7,617 nt of DNA, from assembly GCA_023269865.1 (NCBI GenBank), contig JAGDWR010000028.1:16514-24130 (forward strand). The letters run 5' to 3'. The translations under genes were made by a program, and so were the position numbers. The notes under the pieces were generated by a model. That model was not told the origin of the DNA and ran no database searches. It saw only the letters and a list, made by a program, of their open reading frames with translations. Positions 1 to 6,353 of the stretch are shown piece after piece. The DNA is from Candidatus Methanodesulfokora sp. GTDB lineage: Archaea; Korarchaeota; Korarchaeia; Korarchaeales; Korarchaeaceae. Within the stretch, counting starts at the first letter, position 1. Every line of letters begins with the position of its first letter.

Positions 1-964
1 TATTCACTATTCTTCCAATGCTTTTAGCCAATATTTTCTCATAGCTTTTTGGGGTTCCCTCTTTAACAGCTCTGTATAGAACATGAGCTGATATCATCGC
101 TGTATATATGCCGCCACCGTTTATTGGAACGCACATCCCAGCTGAATCTCCTAGGAGAAAAATCCTTCCCAGCTGGGCTCTTCTCATCCCTCCAACAGGC
201 ACAAGCCTACCAGCTTCCCTTTCCTCTATATTAAAGTTTTTGAATTTTTTTATAATAAAACTTTTTAAGGAAGATTTTACATTTATCTTAGATACGAAGG
301 GAAGTCTTACCCCCAATCCCACATTAGCCCTGTCTTTCCCAACTGGTATAATCCATAGATAACCGCCTGGAGCGATGTGAGGATCTACTTCCATAACCAC
401 TGAGTTACTCATGGATACACCTGACACTATTGTCCTCAGGGCAAATGCCATGTCCATATCCTTCACATTGAACATCTCCTTGTAAAATGATGCTCCAGCT
501 GCTATTACGAGATTCGATCCTCTCAGGAGCTGCTCTCCCTCTTCAGTGAAAACTCTGACTTTCACCTCATCATTTTTCTCCAGCCAGGAGGAAAATCTGC
601 CGAGAAGAAATTTGCAGCCAAGATCAACAGCTTTTTCTGAGAGATATTTGACAAGTCCTGCTCTGTCTATTCTCATCATTCCATAATCAAGCCGATACTC
701 CCTGCTCCCCATTTTGAATATTATCTGCTTTGTCCTGTTCCTGACAAACTGCTCGAATAGGGAAAAGGTCTCTTTTATCGATTCATCCTCATCTATCGCC
801 TCTAACAAGAACTTTTTCTCCGGAATTATCTCCCCACATATCGCTCTTTTTGAGAATAGAGGATCTCTTTCTATTAAAGCTACTTTTTTGCCAAGCTCAG
901 ACAGCAGATACGCTGCATACGAGCCTGCCGGACCAGAGCCAACTATTATGAAATCAAACTGCAT
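1..964 (-). CDS. Geranylgeranyl reductase family FAD-dependent protein (C-terminus beyond left edge)
   Basis: Seen: 321 codons from an ATG, then the window ends. The N-terminus has a dinucleotide-binding GxGxxG motif (G9-S-G-P-A-G14) after a hydrophobic strand, an acidic/basic strand end at E32-R33, an ICGE motif at 42-45, a P-G-G-Y-L-W-x-x-P block at 199-207 matching the family's PxxYxWxFP substrate motif, and the second FAD motif with G-D at 272-273 followed by an N-G-G-G stretch. Known: archaeal members (COG0644) reduce the double bonds of geranylgeranyl chains in ether lipids, at the membrane, using FAD and a reductant such as ferredoxin. Full members have roughly 390-450 residues, so about 70-130 are missing here. 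The start directly follows the stop of the upstream radical SAM gene (TGA|ATG, no gap), with GGGAG about 8 bases upstream (973-977), so the two are surely co-transcribed. The exact substrate (phospholipid, quinone or other prenyl chain) is inferred only from this pairing. Confidence 0.85.
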   Translation of the reverse strand, partial: MQFDFIIVGSGPAGSYAAYLLSELGKKVALIERDPLFSKRAICGEIIPEKKFLLEAIDEDESIKETFSLFEQFVRNRTKQIIFKMGSREYRLDYGMMRIDRAGLVKYLSEKAVDLGCKFLLGRFSSWLEKNDEVKVRVFTEEGEQLLRGSNLVIAAGASFYKEMFNVKDMDMAFALRTIVSGVSMSNSVVMEVDPHIAPGGYLWIIPVGKDRANVGLGVRLPFVSKINVKSSLKSFIIKKFKNFNIEEREAGRLVPVGGMRRAQLGRIFLLGDSAGMCVPINGGGIYTAMISAHVLYRAVKEGTPKSYEKILAKSIGRIVN

Positions 965-2686
965 TCATCGTGCTCCCGGCGGATTTCTGAAGAGGTGGAA
1001 GAATGGTTTATATGTCCTTAAGTATTCCTCCCCTTTGACAAGCTTGGGTATGTCCCTCTTGTACTTCGATGCCTCTCCTATCTTGTCCGGATGCTTCATG
1101 GCATACTCCTCCAAGGAAGTTTCATATTCACGTTGTATCCTGTCTCTGTAAATATCAGGCATCACGTTGAACGTGCAGAAGGGTATCACCTTCCCTCCCG
1201 GAACTAAGTAGTGTATATCGCACTTTATCACTCTCTGGACATCATAGTTATACAAATCCATAAAATGCATCATACCTAAAAATAATGCCTTGTAGTGGAA
1301 CTCTCCGAGCGCGCTGTAGTCCCTTCTCAGGAATATCTTCCTCAAGGTGCTCATCAGATCTATCCCCTCTGGCTGCTTATCCTTTCTAATGAATTTTCCT
1401 ATGTTGAATAAGACTTTCATTGCTGTTAGATATCTGTTAGCCCCTCTTCTTATCTCATCCGCCTTCTCCTGCAGATAATCATGGAAGCCCTCGACATCTA
1501 CAAATTCAGTTATTGGAACAAGCCTCTTTAACACTTTTTCTCCATCTCTATGAGCGAACTCAGGAAACACGTATGTTGCCATGCCACAAGCAGGATGGTT
1601 CGTGAACTTGTACTGAGGCCTTCCAGTCAGAGCCTCGACAAAATCGCTTATAGCAGTTGAGAATGGAACTGTATACCATGCATCCCTTGGGATCTGTCCA
1701 TTTGTCTGCTCTTCTATCTTCTTTATCACATCAGGTATTGTTATCCTGTATTTATCCCTCTCCCTTCTTGACATCTGGCCTACCAGCGATACGGGCTGGA
1801 AGTTCACACCCCTAACTATATCGATATTCAGGGCTGCGAACTCTATTATAGCTCCAAGCTCGTGGTCATTTACCCCTTTTATCACCGTTGGAACAAGGAC
1901 TATGCTCGTCATTCCAGCGTCTCTTGCAGCCTTGAATATGTATGGAATCTCCCAGTGGTTCTTTGGATTTGCCTCAGGGGTGACACCATCAAAAGAGAGG
2001 TATAATGTGTTCACTCCAGCTTTTCTGAGCTCAGCTAGATACTCGGGTCTCTCAACAAAAGTTATCCCATGCGTGTTCAGCTGCACGTGATCTACTCCCA
2101 TCTCCCTTATCATTTTTACTATCTCCACTAGATCCTCCCTGAGAGTAGGCTCTCCTCCAGTGAGCTGGACTGCATTCCCTGGAACAGGTTTTTCGCTCCT
2201 AAGAACCTTTATCATCTTTCTTATCTCGTCTATCGATGGTTCATAAACGAATCCAGCTTTCTCAGCGTAGAAGAAACAATACCAACAGCTCAGATTGCAT
2301 CTGTTTGTCAGAACTATGTTGGCAAGAGCTGTCATGTTCCTATGAAGAGGGCAGATTCCGCAACTGAATGGACAAATTCCTTTAAATTCAACCTGGGGAG
2401 ATATCCCTCTTCCCGGCCCTTCATACTTGAAAGCTTTTTTCAGCATCTCCGCATCTCCCCAGTACAGCTCCTCTATCTCCCCATGGTCTGGGCATATCCT
2501 TCTTATGAACGTCTTCCCCTCTCTCTCCACAATGACAGCGGGGAGATATCTGTAGCAATCTGGGCAAAGAGAAGCAGTTCTTCTGATCAGCTTCTCCCCC
2601 TCTTTCAGCTGAGGTATTGGACCCCCTATTTTTATTATTTTGTCATTAACTGTTATATATCTCTCTTTCAACTCGACTAACGTCAT
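965..2686 (-). CDS. tes: Radical SAM protein, tetraether lipid synthase (Tes)-like
   Basis: Seen: 573 residues. An N-terminal metal-site region has C41-P-D-C44 and C65-P-D-H68. A second cluster motif is C105-x3-C109-G-x-C112-x2-H115. The radical SAM motif is C130-N-L-S-C134-W-Y-C137, with GGEP at 177-180 and a VQLNTHG strand at 201-207. Further cysteines are C367 (HPACG) and the C-terminal pair C489 and C504 (IPFCTFN). Known: this order of motifs is that of the MJ0619/Tes family, large radical SAM enzymes with extra Fe-S clusters and a rubredoxin-like iron. Tes joins the ends of two saturated C20 chains by sp3-sp3 C-C coupling to make macrocyclic archaeol and GDGT. Inference: the gene just downstream is a geranylgeranyl reductase, which supplies saturated chains, so a lipid role is well supported. 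Archaea often carry several Tes paralogues, and this copy could act on a different lipid. Start: an ATG 7-8 bases below a predicted transcription start, with no good Shine-Dalgarno sequence. Confidence 0.8.
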   Translation of the reverse strand: MTLVELKERYITVNDKIIKIGGPIPQLKEGEKLIRRTASLCPDCYRYLPAVIVEREGKTFIRRICPDHGEIEELYWGDAEMLKKAFKYEGPGRGISPQVEFKGICPFSCGICPLHRNMTALANIVLTNRCNLSCWYCFFYAEKAGFVYEPSIDEIRKMIKVLRSEKPVPGNAVQLTGGEPTLREDLVEIVKMIREMGVDHVQLNTHGITFVERPEYLAELRKAGVNTLYLSFDGVTPEANPKNHWEIPYIFKAARDAGMTSIVLVPTVIKGVNDHELGAIIEFAALNIDIVRGVNFQPVSLVGQMSRRERDKYRITIPDVIKKIEEQTNGQIPRDAWYTVPFSTAISDFVEALTGRPQYKFTNHPACGMATYVFPEFAHRDGEKVLKRLVPITEFVDVEGFHDYLQEKADEIRRGANRYLTAMKVLFNIGKFIRKDKQPEGIDLMSTLRKIFLRRDYSALGEFHYKALFLGMMHFMDLYNYDVQRVIKCDIHYLVPGGKVIPFCTFNVMPDIYRDRIQREYETSLEEYAMKHPDKIGEASKYKRDIPKLVKGEEYLRTYKPFFHLFRNPPGAR

Positions 2687-2765
2687 AGAGGTCCAACACT
2701 CAGCTGCGAAGAGCTTATTAATTTAACTACTAAAGACTAAATAGGGGAGCTCCAAAGTAGATCAG
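2687..2765. promoter_or_regulatory. Divergent promoter region between the Tes-like and MiaB-like genes
   Basis: This 79-base gap between two divergent starts has one AT-rich core at about 2714-2727 (CTTATTAATTTAAC). On the plus strand it reads as a TATA-like box; about 26 bases downstream would place the transcript start near 2745, giving a roughly 20-base leader containing GGGGAGC. On the minus strand the same core (GTTAAATTAATAAG) would start the radical SAM transcript near 2693, about 7 bases before its ATG. Both are inferred from archaeal TATA spacing only. Confidence 0.5.
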
Positions 2766-4022
2766 ATGAGGATCTACATAGAGACGCATGGATGCACCAT
2801 GAATGCATCAGATTCTGAGATAATGGCTGGAATACTCAGAAAAGCAGGCCATGTAATAGTGGATGATCCGGAGAACGCTGATCTAATTATACTGAACACA
2901 TGCAATGTTAAGCTGCCGACTGAGCAGAGGATGATCCACAGAGCAAAGGAGCTCAGCTCAATAAGACCTCTTATAATCTCAGGGTGCATGGCCAAGACCC
3001 AGCCTGAAAAATTGAGGAAATATGCCATTGCCTTACTGGGTCCGAAGTCAATTCATCTGATAGACAGAGTAGTCTCAGGGGAGAGAGCAGAGGAAGAGGT
3101 TAATCTCGTAAAGGTATCCATGCCAAGGGAGAGGCTTTCAAGCGTGACAGCAATAGTTCCTATAGCAGAAGGATGTCTGGGAAACTGTAGTTACTGCATA
3201 ACAAGGTTTGCAAGAGGAAGGTTGTTCAGCTATCCTATGGATCTTATCGTGGATGCAGTGAGGAATGCTGCTCTTGATGGATACAAACAGGTCTTCCTCA
3301 CGGCAGAGGATGTAGCTGTTTATGGCATGGATAGAGGAACTAATATAGTGGAGCTTGTCAAGTCCCTTGAAGGAATAGATGGCATTTTCATAAGGTTGGG
3401 AATGGCAAACCCTGCTTTTCTTAGGATTTTCATCGATGATCTGCTTAAAATCATGCCTAGGAATGTGTACAGATTTTTACATGTTCCTGTTCAAAGTGGA
3501 AGCGATGATGTCCTGGCTGACATGAGAAGAGGTTACAAGAGTGCTGATTTTCTGGACATTGTGGGCAAAATAAGGCTGCGTTTTGGAGATGAATCAACGA
3601 TAGCAACTGACATAATAGTCGGGTTCCCCACAGAGGACGATGATGACTTTGAGAAAACTCTAAGGCTTATTGAGAGGGCAAAACCCGAGGTTATAAACAT
3701 AAGCAAGTATGGAAGAAGACCTGGCACTGACGCCGCAAAATTGAGGGATCTTCCAGCAGATGTTGTGGCGAGGAGGAGCAGGATAATGACGGATCTATCC
3801 TATAAGGTCAAGATGGAGAGAAACTTGCTGCATGTTGGAAGGGAATACCATGTGCTTGTCACAGAGAAAATAGGAAACAGTGTATTTCAGGGAAGAACTG
3901 AGTTTTACAGGCCTGTTGTCCTAAAAGGGGATCTTAAGATAGGAGATGTAGTTATCGCTAATATCGATGAGGCAAAGAGCAATTATCTCATTGCAGGCAA
4001 CTATAGGATTATTTATAGCTAA
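2766..4022 (+). CDS. MiaB-like tRNA methylthiotransferase (archaeal/eukaryal CDKAL1 type)
   Basis: Seen: 418 residues with the three domains of methylthiotransferases. The N-terminal UPF0004 domain has its cluster cysteines C10 (THGCTMN), C46 (NTCNV) and C74 (SGCMA). The radical SAM domain has C137-x3-C141-x2-C144, a HVPVQSGSD block at 239-247 and a TDIIVGFPTE block at 281-290. A C-terminal TRAM-like RNA-binding domain lies at about 354-416. Known: this family adds a methylthio group to a modified adenosine at tRNA position 37. The archaeal/eukaryal subgroup (with human CDKAL1) acts on N6-threonylcarbamoyladenosine to give ms2t6A, using two [4Fe-4S] clusters and SAM in the cytoplasm. The N-terminal THGCTMN and the LTAEDVAVYG stretch (178-187) fit that subgroup better than bacterial MiaB. 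The length is normal and all six cluster cysteines are present. It stands alone on the plus strand; its stop lies 11 bases from the stop of the convergent SpeH-like gene. Confidence 0.9.
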   Translation: MRIYIETHGCTMNASDSEIMAGILRKAGHVIVDDPENADLIILNTCNVKLPTEQRMIHRAKELSSIRPLIISGCMAKTQPEKLRKYAIALLGPKSIHLIDRVVSGERAEEEVNLVKVSMPRERLSSVTAIVPIAEGCLGNCSYCITRFARGRLFSYPMDLIVDAVRNAALDGYKQVFLTAEDVAVYGMDRGTNIVELVKSLEGIDGIFIRLGMANPAFLRIFIDDLLKIMPRNVYRFLHVPVQSGSDDVLADMRRGYKSADFLDIVGKIRLRFGDESTIATDIIVGFPTEDDDDFEKTLRLIERAKPEVINISKYGRRPGTDAAKLRDLPADVVARRSRIMTDLSYKVKMERNLLHVGREYHVLVTEKIGNSVFQGRTEFYRPVVLKGDLKIGDVVIANIDEAKSNYLIAGNYRIIYS

Positions 4023-4033
4023 TCATTATGTTT

Positions 4034-4384
4034 CTATATTCCAGTTTTTACTATTATTGCTGTCTGGGAGGAGGGGGATAGAAGGGAAACCAGTTTGTTA
4101 AAGGTGTCCCAACACCATTTTTCATCTGAATAGCTCACTACATTTGCCGCTGCATATGTGTGCTCTGGCCATGTGTGCAGAGCCACATATCCCTCCTTCA
4201 GCAGGAGGAATGCGCTCACCCCATAGGGCTCAAACTCATGAACGTGGATCGCTAGAACCTCCTCGCCTATCATATTCGATAGATCCCTGAGAAGTTTCTC
4301 CATTAAGGCAGGAGAATCCAGAATCTCACTTCTTGAGACATTATACAGCTCTCCTATAAGATGGTTCTCCGGCAACTGTATCAC
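4034..4384 (-). CDS. SpeH/AdoMet decarboxylase-like protein lacking the pyruvoyl serine and catalytic cysteine
   Basis: Seen: 116 residues that follow the class 1 S-adenosylmethionine decarboxylase proenzyme from end to end: NHLIGELY at 7-14, FEPYGVSA at 51-58 and HTWPE at 70-74 followed by YAAANV. Set against Thermotoga maritima SpeH as I recall it, S57 matches Ser55 and H70 matches His68. The residue after the glutamate at the self-cleavage site is G65 instead of Ser63, and the catalytic Cys83 position is Y85. Known: the enzyme cleaves itself at Glu-Ser to make the pyruvoyl group, and without that serine it cannot form. Inference: this protein stays one chain and is not a pyruvoyl decarboxylase. 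It may bind AdoMet-like ligands, or pair with an active SpeH as trypanosome prozyme does with its partner. A cysteine at 91 lies six residues after Y85. The GTG start overlaps the upstream hydrolase stop (GTGA), with GGGAG two bases before it. The frame is intact, so it looks like a maintained gene and not decay. Confidence 0.82.
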   Translation of the reverse strand: MIQLPENHLIGELYNVSRSEILDSPALMEKLLRDLSNMIGEEVLAIHVHEFEPYGVSAFLLLKEGYVALHTWPEHTYAAANVVSYSDEKWCWDTFNKLVSLLSPSSQTAIIVKTGI

Positions 4385-5052
4385 AACTCCCTGCTCTCAC
4401 CCGGCTCCAGTTGGATGACCTCTGCTTTTATCCCTCTCTCCCTCAGCTCCCTCTTCAAATCTTCAGGCTTACCGTATAAAACTGGAAACGTCCCATAATG
4501 CATTGGCACTACTCTATCAACCCCTAGGAGCTCTACTGCCTTAGCTGCCTCCCTTGGATCCATTGTAAAGTGACCTCCTATCGGCAACAGAGCCAGATCA
4601 GGTCTGTAGAGCTCTCCTATTAGTTTCATATCATAAAAAAGACCTGTGTCACCTGCATGATATACAGAGATCCCTCCTGCTTTTACAACAAAGCCAACAG
4701 GTGATCCTAGGTCAGAGCTGTGAACTGCTTGAGTCAGTTTTATCAGGACACCATTCACTTCAAATGGTCCTCCTATGTTGGCTCCCACCGAATCCGCTCC
4801 TTTTTTGCCAGCATACTCTGCTATTTCAAATATTCCAACTACTTTTCCCTTTTTCCTCTTAGAGAGCTCTATTGCATCATCCAAGCCGTGATCTGCATGA
4901 CTGTGGGAGACAGCATATATATCTGCTCCCTCACATTCGTTTGTCTTTACTGGGCATCTTGGATTTCCTGCTATCCAGGGATCAAACATTATTCTCCTTC
5001 CTCCTGCCTCAAGAAGGAAAGCAGAATGGCCTAGATACATGAGCTTGACCAT
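4381..5052 (-). CDS. UPF0173 family metal-dependent hydrolase (metallo-beta-lactamase fold)
   Basis: Seen, counting from the chosen ATG at 5052: 223 residues opening with the family's strand and MYLGHSAF motif, D24-P-W, and the metal motif H50-S-H52-A-D54-H55. Later metal ligands are H111 (AVHSS), D135 (HAGDTG) and H185 (PMHYGTFP), with H161 in GGHF as a further conserved position. Known: UPF0173 proteins are two-metal hydrolases of the metallo-beta-lactamase superfamily; natural substrates are mostly unknown, though relatives act on phosphodiesters, lactones or thioesters. The frame stays open to a TTG at 5106, but the ATG at 5052 fits the family's usual N-terminus and length and has a strong GGTGGTGGTGG sequence just before it. 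A TATA-like CTTTATTTAG lies at 5081-5090, so it may also have its own promoter besides read-through from the upstream gene 47 bases away. Its stop overlaps the start of the SpeH-like gene by 4 bases. The substrate cannot be inferred. Confidence 0.88.
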   Translation of the reverse strand: MVKLMYLGHSAFLLEAGGRRIMFDPWIAGNPRCPVKTNECEGADIYAVSHSHADHGLDDAIELSKRKKGKVVGIFEIAEYAGKKGADSVGANIGGPFEVNGVLIKLTQAVHSSDLGSPVGFVVKAGGISVYHAGDTGLFYDMKLIGELYRPDLALLPIGGHFTMDPREAAKAVELLGVDRVVPMHYGTFPVLYGKPEDLKRELRERGIKAEVIQLEPGESREL

Positions 5053-5095
5053 GCCACCACCACCCAAAGTTATGATAAGACTAAATAAAGATTTT
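5053..5095 (-). promoter_or_regulatory. Possible internal promoter and strong ribosome-binding site for the UPF0173 gene
   Basis: On the minus strand the TATA-like run CTTTATTTAG (plus positions 5081-5090) is followed by GGGTGGTGGTGGC directly before the ATG at 5052. By archaeal spacing a transcript would begin near 5060, leaving a very short leader. The G-rich stretch resembles the archaeal Shine-Dalgarno core GGTG and is what decides the start over the TTG at 5106. The promoter is inference. Confidence 0.4.
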
Positions 5096-5099
5096 GATC

Positions 5100-5411
5100 T
5101 CAGCAATCCCTCAGTTTTGTGAAGAGCACTTCTATCATCTTGTTCACGCTTTTTCTAGCCCTTTTGTTTGGTATAACAACTTTCACTCCCCTTAAGTCAA
5201 GTAAGCTCTTTCTAAAGGTTATAAGAACTTTGATGTTCCTCTTAAGGCAGTAGTTCAGCAGGGCCTCAGGTGTGTCATTCTTAAGGGAGGAGAAAGGCAG
5301 CCATATCGCGCCATATCCCATGAGGTTCAGCCTCCTTTTCACCTTGAAATAGAGTTCTTTGGGCACACTTTTATCGAAAAGAAATGGTGTTTCGAGCTTT
5401 CCCAAATTCAC
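5100..5411 (-). CDS. Small conserved-looking protein of unknown function, coupled to dtdA
   Basis: I do not recognise this 103-residue protein. Seen: it is basic overall, with lysine/arginine groups at 23-27 (KVKRR) and 82-86 (NKRAR). Hydrophobic strands alternate with probable helices: a GYGAIWLP strand at about 32-39, a helix at about 48-57, a KVLITF strand at 61-66, a VKVVIP strand at 76-81 and a C-terminal helix at about 85-100. There are no metal-binding or transmembrane signatures. The GTG start overlaps the dtdA stop by 4 bases (GTGA), so it is translated from the same message. The strand/helix pattern faintly recalls the first half of the archaeal RNase P protein Rpp30, a TIM barrel of about 210-240 residues, but I see no motif that would settle it, and it would be only half length. 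It is a real gene on the evidence of tight coupling and plausible protein composition; its function is open. Confidence 0.7.
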   Translation of the reverse strand: MNLGKLETPFLFDKSVPKELYFKVKRRLNLMGYGAIWLPFSSLKNDTPEALLNYCLKRNIKVLITFRKSLLDLRGVKVVIPNKRARKSVNKMIEVLFTKLRDC

Positions 5412-6229
5412 ACCAGATCCTTTGTTTTTATTATCTCAACTCCGATTTCCTCCAGAATAGGGACTATTTTGGATTTATGATCACTTCTTAAGCTCTTCCA
5501 GTCCAAAATTGCAACTCTTGCCTTAGGAGTGCTCCTCTCAAATGCCGATACTATGGATGATTTGCTAGCCCCATCTATGTCATAATTCCTCAGGATGTGG
5601 CCGATGGCGTAGCTGGATCTAAGCTGTATTTCAGTGAAGTGATGGTTTATGTGAGGCCCTCCAAATCCAACTGCTACCTCAAACTTGCTCTGATCCAGCT
5701 TTTTGAGGGCATCTAAAAGAGAGACTGCAACTATTTCTCCTGCCTTCTCGTCAACCCATTCCCTCTCACTGCTTCCTATCTCAACAAATGCTGTTGGAAC
5801 ATCAAAGGATGGGCCGTGATGAGTGGGCTCCATAGCCACTTCATAACCAGATCCGGTGCTATTTCTCTCAGCTTCCATCAAAAAGAGCTTAATTAAGTAA
5901 GGGAAAGCTATGCTCAGCTTTCCCGGCTCTCCTCCGTATGGAGCATCTGCAAAGTTTCCTGGTGTATGAGCGGTTATTACTGGCTTTCCAGGGCTTCCAC
6001 TGTGCCTGGAGAGAAATATTACTGCGTCTGCCCATGGAGCTATATATTTATGTGATTTTAGATATATATGAAGCTCATTTGTCCTCACCAGTTTTATGTT
6101 CTCCTCTTCTCCTGAGAGAAGGAGCTCTACATGCCTCCCTATGTTTACAGATGCCTTGTCCTCATCTGATATTGCAAGGGCTATCTTCTGCACATGCTTG
6201 CTTGTTTTGATGAAGATAAAAACTTGCAT
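5408..6229 (-). CDS. dtdA: D-aminoacyl-tRNA deacylase, archaeal/plant type (DTD2)
   Basis: Seen: 273 residues, the normal length for the family. It shows the family blocks in order: FLSRHSGS at 72-79, ITAHTPGNF at 85-93, EPTHHGP at 134-140 leading to VPTAFVEIGSS at 144-154, FGGPHINHHFT at 189-199 and an ILDWK block at 241-245. The histidine-rich stretches are the likely zinc/substrate site. Known: DtdA (also GEK1 in plants) hydrolyses D-amino acids from mischarged tRNA, recycling the tRNA and keeping D-residues out of protein; it also removes aldehyde adducts from D-aminoacyl-tRNAs in plants and archaea. It is cytoplasmic. This is the first gene of a four-gene minus-strand run; the small unknown gene starts inside its stop codon. 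The ATG start sits about 40 bases below an AT-rich TATA candidate. Nothing looks broken. Confidence 0.95.
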   Translation of the reverse strand: MQVFIFIKTSKHVQKIALAISDEDKASVNIGRHVELLLSGEEENIKLVRTNELHIYLKSHKYIAPWADAVIFLSRHSGSPGKPVITAHTPGNFADAPYGGEPGKLSIAFPYLIKLFLMEAERNSTGSGYEVAMEPTHHGPSFDVPTAFVEIGSSEREWVDEKAGEIVAVSLLDALKKLDQSKFEVAVGFGGPHINHHFTEIQLRSSYAIGHILRNYDIDGASKSSIVSAFERSTPKARVAILDWKSLRSDHKSKIVPILEEIGVEIIKTKDLV

Positions 6230-6353
6230 GTTCTTCTGTTGTTGGCTTCTCCTGATGATATCACTTTAATTAAGTTTTTGATAATATTCTTGGCTGAGCT
6301 TATGCTCAGAGCAGATCAGAAAATCTTTATAATCAAGATAAATTAGGCTTCAT
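6230..6353. promoter_or_regulatory. Divergent intergenic region with promoters for dtdA and the acylphosphatase
   Basis: Toward the acylphosphatase, CTTTATAA at 6325-6332, preceded by a purine run (CAGAAAA) like a BRE, lies about 26 bases before the ATG, the spacing of a leaderless archaeal promoter. Toward dtdA, the palindromic TTAATTAA at 6266-6273 (minus-strand ACTTAATTAAAG) would place a start near 6244, with a leader of about 15 bases and only a weak ribosome-binding site. An 8-base palindrome TGATATCA lies at 6256-6263, and a 6-base inverted repeat lies between the two promoters. Confidence 0.6.
6294..6309. repeat. Inverted repeat CTGAGC-TTAT-GCTCAG, possible operator
   Basis: Two perfect 6-base arms separated by four bases, placed 15 bases upstream of the acylphosphatase TATA box and about 20 bases upstream of the dtdA one. 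In archaea, dyads just upstream of BRE/TATA often bind dimeric regulators, and this one could serve both genes. With a six-base stem, chance cannot be excluded. Confidence 0.4.

Noticed and set aside
962..968. Alternative ATG at 968 for the reductase gene
   Set aside because: It is out of frame with the FAD-binding N-terminus; the ATG at 964 leads straight into the first strand and the GxGxxG motif.
714..1151. Plus-strand open frame of 145 codons
   Set aside because: It lies antisense across the end of the radical SAM gene and the start of the reductase gene, both of which have clear family motifs; its translation has no recognisable features.
2342..2680. Plus-strand open frame of 112 codons antisense to the start of the radical SAM gene
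   Set aside because: It is opposite a conserved coding region containing the cluster cysteines and shows no protein-like motif.
4034..4384. Calling the SpeH-like gene a standard S-adenosylmethionine decarboxylase or a pseudogene
   Set aside because: The serine and cysteine needed for the reaction are replaced, so the standard enzyme call is wrong; the frame is intact, the conserved scaffold is kept and the start is coupled to its neighbour, so decay is not supported.
5053..5106. Longer N-terminus for the UPF0173 hydrolase from a TTG at 5106
   Set aside because: It adds 18 residues not usual for the family, runs into the end of the upstream gene, and lacks the strong G-rich ribosome site found directly before the ATG at 5052.
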